From: Lachnospiraceae bacterium UBA6452
GTDB lineage: Bacteria; Bacillota; Clostridia; Lachnospirales; Lachnospiraceae
NCBI GenBank assembly: GCA_002441865.1
Contig: DJNY01000145.1
Coordinates: 1 to 5,206, forward strand
DNA: 5,206 nucleotides
Direction of reading: 5' to 3'
Below the pieces are notes generated by a model. That model saw only the letters and a program-made list of their open reading frames with translations, did not search any database and was not told the DNA's origin. Shown here piece after piece: positions 1 to 5,206 of the stretch (the stretch's first letter is position 1; each line of letters opens with the position of its first letter). The translations under genes were made by a program, and so were the position numbers.

Positions 1-299
1 GTGTGTGAAGTTTTGGCATTTCTGCCTCTTCTGTACACACCTGCTTCTTCTTCCGTCAGCTCCGGCAGAAGTGCCTCGATCATCTCAGCCTGTGCATCTG
101 CTTTTACCACCGCGCTTTTCATCTTATGTAAACTATTGGCGTCACGATTGCATCGCTCCACCAGAACAGTCCGGATCACGAGATCATACACGCAGTCACC
201 TAAAAAAGCAAGTGTGATCGGTGAATATGTCCGGATGTCCATTTCTTTGCAGGCAAACGTATCCTTGATCTGCGAAAGCAGACTTAAGCTCTCTTCCAT
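1..299 (-). CDS. mrnC: Mini-ribonuclease III (MrnC), 5' part, cut by window edge
   Basis: In Firmicutes Mini-III is a dimeric RNase III-like nuclease without a dsRNA-binding domain that matures the ends of 23S rRNA in the cytoplasm. The minus strand from the ATG at 299-297 reads open to the left edge, giving 99 complete codons of a protein usually about 130-145 residues long. Visible family marks are YSPITLAFLGDCVYDLVIR at residues 25-43, with Asp35 in the position of the catalytic aspartate of the RNase III fold, LHK at 57-59, the helix AVVKADAQAEMIEALLPELTEEE at 63-85 (split here as conserved A/Q/LTEEE positions), and the RRGRNAK motif at 90-96. The start is fixed by an AGAAGGGG Shine-Dalgarno sequence at 311-304, only four bases from the ATG and inside cysS. 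The gene overlaps the end of cysS by 16 bases, so it is probably co-transcribed and translationally coupled. The C-terminal third is outside the window. I derived this reading by hand on the minus strand; identity is confident. Confidence 0.93.
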   Translation of the reverse strand, partial: MEESLSLLSQIKDTFACKEMDIRTYSPITLAFLGDCVYDLVIRTVLVERCNRDANSLHKMKSAVVKADAQAEMIEALLPELTEEEAGVYRRGRNAKTSH

Positions 300-1693
300 T
301 TTACCCCTTCTCTGGTATCCTCTAACACGATACCCTTCTCCAGCAGTTCATTACGGATCTCATCTGCACGGGCAAAGTTCTTCTGCTTTCTGGCATCCTG
401 TCTTTCCTGGATCAGTTTTTCGATATCTGCATCGAGAAGCTCCTGCTTCGGCTCAATGATCAGACCGCAGATATCTGTCAGCATCTTCAGCTCTTCATAC
501 AGATTCTGTAAATATGCCTTGGAGCTTTCTTCCCCTGTATTGGAGTTGATGAATTTTACGAGCTCAAAGATAACGGAAATGGCATCTGCCGTATTAAAGT
601 CATCATCCATCACTTCATCAAATCGGTTTACATAAGCAACCGCCTGCTCATAGAGCCTGCTCTCTTCCTCTGTCATATGGCTGTTTACCGTATGCTCTAA
701 TCTGTATTGCAGGTTCTGCGCACAGGTCAGGATTCTTTCCAGTCCGTTCTTGGCAGCTTCCATCAGCTCTGCACTGAAGTTCAGCGGACTTCTGTAGTGT
801 GCGGAAAGCATGAAGAAACGAAGCACCTGCAGATCATATTTCTTGCTGATATCACGCACGGTAAAGAAATTGCCGAGCGATTTACTCATCTTCTTATTAT
901 CAATATTCAAAAAGGCATTGTGCATCCAGTATCTTGCAAAGATCTTGCCGTTGCATGCCTCTGACTGTGCGATCTCATTTTCATGGTGCGGGAAGATCAG
1001 ATCTTCACCGCCTGCATGGATATCGATCTCATCCCCGAGGTATTTCTTGCTCATGACAGAGCATTCGATATGCCAGCCCGGACGGCCGTCACACCATGGG
1101 GATTTCCAGTAAGGCTCTCCTTCTTTTTTCGGTTTCCATAATACAAAGTCGAGCGGATCTTCCTTCTGATCCTCACCGGAGACGAGAAGGCTTCTGTTGC
1201 CGCCTCTTAAATCATCAATATTCTTATGGGAAAGTTTACCGTAATCCTTAAAACTTCTTGTTCTGTAATAAACAGTACCGTCTGCTGCCACATAAGCATA
1301 TCCCTTGTCGATCAATGTCTGTATCATATCGATCATCCCGTCGATTTCCTGTGTCGCAAGCGGATGAGTGGTGGCAGGCTTTACGTTCATGGCTGCCATA
1401 TCCTTTTTACATTCAGCGATATAACGCTGGCTGATCACAGATGCATCCACGCCTTCCTCGATCGCCGCCTTGATGATCTTATCATCCACATCTGTAAAGT
1501 TGGATACATAGTTGACCTCATAGCCTTTATGCTCCATATAACGGCGGACCGTGTCAAACACGATCATCGGACGTGCATTTCCGATATGGATCAGATTGTA
1601 TACGGTAGGGCCGCAGACATACATGCGGACCTTTCCTTCCTCGATCGGTACAAATTCCTGTTTTGTTTTTGTAAGTGTATTATAAATCCTCAT
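284..1693 (-). CDS. cysS: Cysteinyl-tRNA synthetase
   Basis: CysS is the cytoplasmic class I aminoacyl-tRNA synthetase that activates cysteine with ATP and loads it on tRNA-Cys. The 469-residue product is of normal family length. The Rossmann catalytic core carries the HIGH-type motif as HIGN at residues 36-39 and KMSKS at 268-272. The zinc ligands that select cysteine are all present: Cys27 (in YVCGPTVYN), Cys211 (in WHIECSVM), His236 and Glu240 (in FPHHENE). The C-terminal helical part contains the usual DDDFNTADAI segment (363-372) and the ARADEIRNEL segment (441-450) and ends in an EGVKWKRA-type tail. The start ATG follows an AAGGAG sequence at 1705-1700 with six-base spacing. The first residues (MRIYNTLTKTK) match where the family normally begins. 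Its first 14 bases overlap the end of cysE and its last 16 overlap mrnC, placing it in the middle of one operon controlled by the cysteine T-box at 2384-2641. Confidence 0.98.
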   Translation of the reverse strand: MRIYNTLTKTKQEFVPIEEGKVRMYVCGPTVYNLIHIGNARPMIVFDTVRRYMEHKGYEVNYVSNFTDVDDKIIKAAIEEGVDASVISQRYIAECKKDMAAMNVKPATTHPLATQEIDGMIDMIQTLIDKGYAYVAADGTVYYRTRSFKDYGKLSHKNIDDLRGGNRSLLVSGEDQKEDPLDFVLWKPKKEGEPYWKSPWCDGRPGWHIECSVMSKKYLGDEIDIHAGGEDLIFPHHENEIAQSEACNGKIFARYWMHNAFLNIDNKKMSKSLGNFFTVRDISKKYDLQVLRFFMLSAHYRSPLNFSAELMEAAKNGLERILTCAQNLQYRLEHTVNSHMTEEESRLYEQAVAYVNRFDEVMDDDFNTADAISVIFELVKFINSNTGEESSKAYLQNLYEELKMLTDICGLIIEPKQELLDADIEKLIQERQDARKQKNFARADEIRNELLEKGIVLEDTREGVKWKRA

Positions 1694-2363
1694 GTGTAAC
1701 TCCTTTCCTGAGTGCTTTTACTTCATTTTCCAGTTCTATCAGTTTATTGGTCAGTGCAATATTGCTCTGTCTGAGCATGGACAGATCTTCCTTGACCGGA
1801 TCCGGCAGATGTACCTGATCCATTTCTTCCTGCGGCAGGGAAACATTGTTCCGTTTGACAACCCTGCCCGGAACACCGACTACCGTTGAATTCGGCGGTA
1901 CAGGCTCTAAAACGACACTGCCTGCGCCGATCTTGGAATTGTCACCGATCGTAAAAGAACCAAGCACCTTCGCCCCTGCACTGATCATGACATTATTACC
2001 GACCGTCGGATGTCTTTTTCCCTGTTCTTTACCGGTTCCGCCCAGCGTCACCCCCTGATACAGCGTCACATTATCGCCGATGATCGCTGTCTCTCCGATG
2101 ATCACGCCGTTTCCGTGGTCAATAAACAACCCCTTACCGATCTGTGCGCCCGGATGGATCTCAATACCGGTCTTTCTGACACCTCTCTGTGACACCCATC
2201 TTGCCCAGAAATAATGTCCTTTTAAATATAACTTATGGGCAATACGGTAATGCAGCATGACTTTAAAGCTCGGATACAGAAATACTTCCATATCAGAGTG
2301 GATCGCCGGATCTCTTTCCCGGATGATCCTGATCTCTTCCTTTATATTTTTGATAAAACCCAT
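1680..2363 (-). CDS. cysE: Serine O-acetyltransferase
   Basis: CysE transfers acetyl from acetyl-CoA to L-serine, giving O-acetylserine, the precursor for cysteine synthase. From the ATG at 2363-2361 the protein has 227 residues, the short Firmicute type lacking the extra N-terminal helical region of enterobacterial CysE. The N-terminal helices hold RDPA (Asp18), followed by a left-handed beta-helix of hexapeptide repeats from about residue 67 to 165. The expected active-site residues are present: Asp82-His83 in IDHGNG and His118 in KRHPTV, plus the GGTGK loop (108-112) and the GAGSVVLEPVPP turn. Residues about 187-219 form a Leu/Ile-rich, probably coiled-coil tail, and the protein does not end in the Ile that lets some CysE proteins dock into CysK. 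The start is chosen over an upstream in-frame ATG at 2579 because it has the AGGAAGGTG ribosome site at 2377-2369 and because everything upstream is T-box leader RNA. It is first in the operon and overlaps cysS by 14 bases. Confidence 0.97.
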   Translation of the reverse strand: MGFIKNIKEEIRIIRERDPAIHSDMEVFLYPSFKVMLHYRIAHKLYLKGHYFWARWVSQRGVRKTGIEIHPGAQIGKGLFIDHGNGVIIGETAIIGDNVTLYQGVTLGGTGKEQGKRHPTVGNNVMISAGAKVLGSFTIGDNSKIGAGSVVLEPVPPNSTVVGVPGRVVKRNNVSLPQEEMDQVHLPDPVKEDLSMLRQSNIALTNKLIELENEVKALRKGVTHEDL

Positions 2364-2383
2364 GGTATCACCTTCCTCACTGC

Positions 2384-2418
2384 AAAACGCCTCTATATAT
2401 TTAATATATAGAGACGTT
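2384..2418 (-). terminator. T-box regulated intrinsic terminator
   Basis: On the minus strand AACGTCTCTATATAT (2418-2404) pairs with ATATATAGAGGCGTT (2400-2386), a 15-bp stem with one G-U pair and a three-base TAA loop. It ends in a run of only four T (2387-2384). The CTCTA of its 5' arm is the same segment that closes the antiterminator with TAGAG just upstream, so the two structures exclude each other as expected for a T-box. The stem is largely A-U and the U-tract is short, so basal read-through may be appreciable. It lies about 20 bases before the cysE start, between the T-box motif and the ribosome binding site. Confidence 0.88.
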
Positions 2419-2641
2419 TCACCGCGGTTCCACTCTACTGAAGAAATGACAAATTCATTCCAGCTCTTGTGCATCTTTAACGCAGATGATACGTGTCCGC
2501 CTACTGGATTCAGCGGGCAGGCTCCCGGATGCACTTCTTTACCGCTCATTTGATGAACGCTTTCAGCCGATACGCTCACTCTCTGGCAAATCTGTGGTAA
2601 ATACTCTTTCCGTTCTCCGCCTGTTTTCGTTCTTTCACTCT
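2384..2641 (-). promoter_or_regulatory. T-box riboswitch, cysteine (UGC) specifier, upstream of cysE-cysS-mrnC
   Basis: T-box leaders sense uncharged tRNA: the anticodon pairs with a specifier codon in Stem I, and the free tRNA 3' end pairs with the antiterminator bulge, allowing read-through. On the minus strand the Stem I base pairs CAGGC (2623-2619) with GCCTG (2522-2518), followed by a GA-rich asymmetric loop that fits a K-turn and then CGGA/TCCG. Above it lies the specifier loop, with AGTA (2605-2602) opposite GAA (2537-2535), closed by TTTACC (2601-2596) and GGTAAA (2543-2538). The next triplet in place is TGC (2533-2531) followed by A: cysteine. The distal part has AGAGAG and GGCTGAAAG. 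The T-box motif TGGAACCGCGG is at 2432-2422, inside an antiterminator closed by AGAG and CTCT. Downstream genes cysE and cysS agree with a cysteine signal. Motifs were read by eye; no covariance model was run. Confidence 0.93.
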
Positions 2642-2647
2642 TCTATT

Positions 2648-2676
2648 AGGATATGAAATGACATGCATTTTGTCAA
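2648..2676 (-). promoter_or_regulatory. Promoter of the cysE-cysS-mrnC operon
   Basis: On the minus strand a perfect -35 hexamer TTGACA (2676-2671) is followed after exactly 17 bases by TATCCT (2653-2648), matching four of six consensus -10 bases. Transcription would start near 2641, just before Stem I of the T-box leader, giving an untranslated leader of about 278 bases before cysE. Its -35 box overlaps, on the opposite strand, the -35 box of the promoter for the channel gene. Confidence 0.85.
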
Positions 2677-2698
2677 GTCTCTGTTTTCATGCTACAAT
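2670..2698 (+). promoter_or_regulatory. Promoter of the potassium channel gene
   Basis: TTGTCA (2670-2675, five of six consensus bases) and TACAAT (2693-2698, five of six) are separated by the optimal 17 bases. TGC directly before the -10 (2690-2692) makes it an extended -10 element. The start of transcription would be near 2705, leaving a short leader of about 26 bases with an AAAGGG ribosome site. It is divergent from, and shares five -35 base pairs with, the operon promoter on the other strand. Confidence 0.82.
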
Positions 2699-2730
2699 AG
2701 GACATATCCGGTTTTCAGAAAGGGCATGTC

Positions 2731-3666
2731 ATGAAGCAGAAAATTTTTAACATCATACAGATCGGTGACAAAAGTAACAGGATCAGCCGTCTGTTTGACA
2801 TCTTTATCACGATCACGATCTTTTGCAATATTGCCGTTACTTTTTTACAGACCTTTGATCAGTTTGCGGCATTTTCGGGTGTTTTCAAAATTGTGGAATA
2901 CAGCACCCTTTTTATCTTCTGCATTGAATACGGACTGCGGATCTGGACAAGCGACCTGCTGTATCCGATGCCGCATAAATGGCAGTCCGTTCTGCGCTTT
3001 TTATTTTCCTTTGACGGTATCATTGATTTTCTGACGATCGTTCCGGTCTTTTTCCTGTCCGGCTTCGTCATTTTCCGTATGCTGCGGGTTGCGCGGATCT
3101 TCCATCTGTTCCGGCTCAATGCCAAATATGACTCTTTCAATGTCATCACGACCGTTCTGTATGAAAAACGGAATCAGATCATCTCCTCCGTTTTTATCGT
3201 GTTTATCCTGATGCTTGCCAGCAGTCTCTGCATGTACAGCGTCGAACACGATGCGCAGCCTACTGTTTTCAGGAATGCTTTCAGTGGTATCTGGTGGAGC
3301 ATGTCAACACTTCTGACTGTCGGTTACGGTGATATCTACCCGATCACAACCTTAGGACGGATCATGGCGATCTGCATTGCCTACCTCGGTGTCGGTGCAG
3401 TTGCGATCCCGACCGGTATCATCAGCGCCGGCTTTGTGGAACAGTACCAGCGAAAAAGCGGTATTCTGGATTACCGCCGTGCAGATATCCGGGAAATCGC
3501 AGAACTGTTCGTAGACAAGCGTTACGCGGGTAGAACCATCGAAGAACTGGAAGAAACCGAACAATTTACCGTCTACCTGCTCCTCAGGGATGGACTTTCC
3601 GTTCTGCCGCAGAAAGATCTGATTTTAAAACAGAACGATATCATTATTATACGCGGACATAAATAA
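2731..3666 (+). CDS. Voltage-gated-type potassium channel (6-TM) with C-terminal RCK_C-like domain
   Basis: This 311-residue membrane protein has the layout of a Kv-type subunit, which would work as a tetramer in the cytoplasmic membrane. Hydrophobic segments are S1 about 21-41, S2 52-72 (with Glu66), S3 92-110 (Asp95, Asp99), S4 111-129, S5 149-170, pore helix 181-194 and S6 208-236. S4 carries basic residues every third position: Arg116, Arg119, Arg122, His125, Arg128. The selectivity filter TVGYGD at 196-201 indicates potassium selectivity, with the usual WW before it (188-189). After S6 comes a linker and, from about 250 to 311, a segment resembling the RCK_C/TrkA_C ligand domain (FVDKRYAGRTIEELE, then a beta-rich stretch with RDG, LPQKD and NDIIIIRG), but no RCK_N nucleotide-binding domain. 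The ATG at 2731 follows AGAAAGGG; the ATG at 2726 is out of frame. It is a single-gene unit, convergent with the symporter gene. The channel class is certain; gating signal and physiological role are not visible. Confidence 0.95.
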   Translation: MKQKIFNIIQIGDKSNRISRLFDIFITITIFCNIAVTFLQTFDQFAAFSGVFKIVEYSTLFIFCIEYGLRIWTSDLLYPMPHKWQSVLRFLFSFDGIIDFLTIVPVFFLSGFVIFRMLRVARIFHLFRLNAKYDSFNVITTVLYEKRNQIISSVFIVFILMLASSLCMYSVEHDAQPTVFRNAFSGIWWSMSTLLTVGYGDIYPITTLGRIMAICIAYLGVGAVAIPTGIISAGFVEQYQRKSGILDYRRADIREIAELFVDKRYAGRTIEELEETEQFTVYLLLRDGLSVLPQKDLILKQNDIIIIRGHK

Positions 3667-3702
3667 CATACAGCCCATCTGCCTGACAGATGGGCTGTAT
3701 GT
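3666..3702. terminator. Perfect hairpin between convergent genes, probable bidirectional terminator
   Basis: ACATACAGCCCATCTG (3666-3681) and CAGATGGGCTGTATGT (3687-3702) form a perfect 16-bp stem with the five-base loop CCTGA. It begins on the last base of the channel stop codon and ends 12 bases before the stop codon of the convergent symporter gene. That position suggests termination from both sides. Neither side is followed by a proper U-run (the plus side continues GTGCATTCC, the minus side TATTTATG), so classic intrinsic termination is uncertain. It may also protect mRNA 3' ends. Confidence 0.7.
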
Positions 3703-3714
3703 GCATTCCGGATT

Positions 3715-5103
3715 CTATTCTTCTTTCCGGAAATATTCTTTCACCATCTTCACAACCACACCGGACAACAGGAATACTGCGATCAGGTTCGGAATGACCA
3801 TCAGTCCGTTAAAGGTTTCCGCGATACTCCACATCAGTCCGAGATTCATCGTTGCACCTACGATCGCTACCAGCGCATATAATACCATAAACGGCTTATT
3901 GGCACGCTCGCCCAGTAAAAATTCCGCACATCTTGTGCCGTACAGTCCCCAGCCGATGATCGTTGAGAATGCAAAACAGCACATGGCGACTGCAGTGAAA
4001 ATGGATACCCAGTTTCCGTAGGTGGCGGTAAAACCGCTGATCGTCAGTTCGGCTCCGGCCGCATTTCCATAACCGACCGGTACACCGCTGCATAAGATCA
4101 CAAGAGCTGTCAGTGTACAGATCACGATCGTATCCACAAACACTTCAAAGATACCGAAAAATCCCTGTTTGACGGGTTTTCTCGTATCTGCACAGGCATG
4201 TGCGATCGAGCCTGTACCAAGTCCTGCCTCATTGGAAAAAATACCACGGGAAACGCCCTTTTTCATACTCATAAAGAAGCTGCCGACTGCACCGCCTGTC
4301 ACCGCAGCAGGACGGAATGCCCCTTCAAAGATCATACTAAATACCGCCGGAAGTGATTTAAAGTGAATGATCACAACACCGATGGCTAATATGATATACA
4401 TGACTGCCATAAACGGCACAAGCTTTTCCGTCACCTGTCCGATCCGCTTGATACCACCGATCAGGATCAATCCGATCAGAACAGCAAGAACAATACCGAG
4501 GATCAGATTCAGTGTGCCTGCACTGCCCTCCGGCAGAATACCATAGCTGTACAGTGCGGAATCGATCGCCGTTGTGATCGTATTGACCTGTGTTGCATTT
4601 CCGGTACCGAATACAGTCAGGACGCCAAATGCTGAAAACAGATATGCCAGCCAGAGCCATTTTTTGCCCAGACCGTTTTTGATATAATACATCGGACCGC
4701 CGACCAGATCGCCTCTTTTATTGGTCTCACGGAAATGCACGGCAAGTGTCACTTCCGAAAACTTGGTACACATACCGAGCAGGGCTGAGATCCACATCCA
4801 GAACACAGCGCCCGGGCCACCGATGGCGATCGCACCTGCCACGCCTGCGACATTACCGGTTCCGACTGTCGCTGCCAGAGCAGTACAGACTGCCTGAAAT
4901 GGTGTCAGTGCCCCGTCCGATGCTTCTTTCTTTTTCAGCATACGTCCGATCGTTACTTTCATGGCATACGGGAATTTGCGGATCTGGATAAATTTTGTCC
5001 TGATACTCAGAAACAGTCCGACACCTATGATACAGATCATGGCGGGAACACCCCAGATAAAATTATTGACTACACTGTTGACTCGTTCAATTACTTCTAA
5101 CAT
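3715..5103 (-). CDS. agcS: Alanine/glycine:cation (sodium) symporter, AGCS family
   Basis: AGCS carriers bring alanine or glycine into the cell together with Na+ (sometimes H+); they are integral cytoplasmic membrane proteins with about 11 membrane segments and a LeuT-like fold. The 462-residue product is full family length. Family signatures are clear: TPFQAVCTALAATVGTGNVAG from about 67 to 87, GGPGAVFWMW at 95-104, KFSEVTLAVHFRE at 114-126, GGPMYYI at 135-141, SRGIFSNEAGLGTGSIAHA at 285-303 and GWGLYGTRCAEFLLGER at 384-400. The N-terminal region includes a hydrophobic segment (about 16-33) and a basic cytoplasmic loop (KKKE at 57-60); the C-terminus is short and charged (VKEYFRKEE). The start ATG has AAGGA at 5115-5111 with seven-base spacing and an upstream promoter. 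It is transcribed alone, convergent with the channel gene. Substrate choice between alanine, glycine or another small amino acid cannot be read from the sequence. Confidence 0.96.
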   Translation of the reverse strand: MLEVIERVNSVVNNFIWGVPAMICIIGVGLFLSIRTKFIQIRKFPYAMKVTIGRMLKKKEASDGALTPFQAVCTALAATVGTGNVAGVAGAIAIGGPGAVFWMWISALLGMCTKFSEVTLAVHFRETNKRGDLVGGPMYYIKNGLGKKWLWLAYLFSAFGVLTVFGTGNATQVNTITTAIDSALYSYGILPEGSAGTLNLILGIVLAVLIGLILIGGIKRIGQVTEKLVPFMAVMYIILAIGVVIIHFKSLPAVFSMIFEGAFRPAAVTGGAVGSFFMSMKKGVSRGIFSNEAGLGTGSIAHACADTRKPVKQGFFGIFEVFVDTIVICTLTALVILCSGVPVGYGNAAGAELTISGFTATYGNWVSIFTAVAMCCFAFSTIIGWGLYGTRCAEFLLGERANKPFMVLYALVAIVGATMNLGLMWSIAETFNGLMVIPNLIAVFLLSGVVVKMVKEYFRKEE

Positions 5104-5153
5104 GTACTTTTCCTTACCTTTGTATTCTTTTGCATTTTTGCGTCACTTTTCCC

Positions 5154-5183
5154 ATTATAACAGATATTGCTTCCTGTTGTCAT
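5154..5183 (-). promoter_or_regulatory. Promoter of the AGCS symporter gene
   Basis: On the minus strand a perfect TATAAT (5159-5154) is preceded by TGT, giving an extended -10. ATGACA (5183-5178), five of six -35 consensus bases, lies 18 bases upstream. Transcription should begin near 5147, giving a leader of about 44 bases before the ATG at 5103. I see no riboswitch-sized leader or operator in that space; what lies upstream of 5206 is outside the window. Confidence 0.8.
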
Positions 5184-5206
5184 ACATTTTTATTTTCCGT
5201 CCGTTC

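Noticed and set aside
1..459. Open plus-strand frame of 152 codons at the left edge
   Set aside because: It lies antisense to mrnC and the end of cysS, both with clear family motifs. Its product is low in recognisable features and rich in Ser/Leu, as expected from an antisense shadow.
1226..1699. Plus-strand frame of 157 codons inside cysS
   Set aside because: Antisense shadow of the cysS 5' half. There is no ribosome site, and the Cys/His richness reflects reverse complement of cysS codons, not a zinc protein.
2364..2579. Open N-terminal extension of cysE to an ATG at 2579 (299-residue version)
   Set aside because: The frame stays open by chance through the T-box Stem I, antiterminator and terminator. 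The extra residues match nothing in CysE, the internal ATG at 2363 has a strong ribosome site, and the family starts there.
2859..3249. Two minus-strand frames antisense to the channel gene
   Set aside because: Basic or Asp/Asn-rich composition with no domain pattern and no upstream ribosome site; they only mirror the membrane protein's codons.
3704..3730. Pyrimidine-rich stretch after the intergenic hairpin as a U-tract
   Set aside because: It is interrupted by G and A and begins about ten bases after the stem, too far and too mixed to count as an intrinsic terminator tail.
4358..4660. Minus-strand frame of 100 codons overlapping the symporter gene in another frame
   Set aside because: Out-of-frame shadow within a gene with strong AGCS signatures; no start context of its own.

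Overview
The window looks like a chromosomal segment from a low-to-medium GC Firmicute, most likely class Clostridia and probably a Lachnospiraceae-type gut anaerobe. This is inferred from four things: the cysE-cysS-mrnC gene order, a T-box leader, strong Shine-Dalgarno sequences, and the style of the proteins. The genus cannot be fixed from the sequence alone. I see no mobile element, CRISPR array, rRNA or tRNA gene.

Layout: positions 1-2641 hold a leftward (minus-strand) operon. It has a sigma-A type promoter, a T-box leader with a cysteine UGC specifier, then cysE (serine O-acetyltransferase), cysS (cysteinyl-tRNA synthetase) and the 5' part of mrnC (Mini-ribonuclease III), which runs off the left edge. 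The three genes are translationally packed: cysE overlaps cysS by 14 bases and cysS overlaps mrnC by 16. From 2670 a second, rightward promoter drives a six-TM voltage-gated-type potassium channel gene (2731-3666). Its -35 box lies on top of the operon's -35 box on the opposite strand. A long perfect hairpin (3666-3702) separates the channel from a convergent AGCS-family amino acid:cation symporter gene (3715-5103, minus), which has its own extended -10 promoter near 5154-5183.

How the parts work together: uncharged tRNA-Cys should bind the T-box leader and stabilise the antiterminator. That raises both cysteine precursor synthesis (CysE makes O-acetylserine) and charging of tRNA-Cys (CysS). 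mrnC, a 23S rRNA maturation nuclease, appears to be co-transcribed. The channel and the symporter are separate single-gene units concerned with ion and amino acid transport.

Most of the window is ordinary conserved genome. The parts most worth a second look are the cysteine T-box and its unusual AU-rich terminator, the overlapping divergent promoters, the channel's lone C-terminal RCK_C-like domain, and the intergenic hairpin without a U-tract. I did not find a convincing undescribed multi-gene system.
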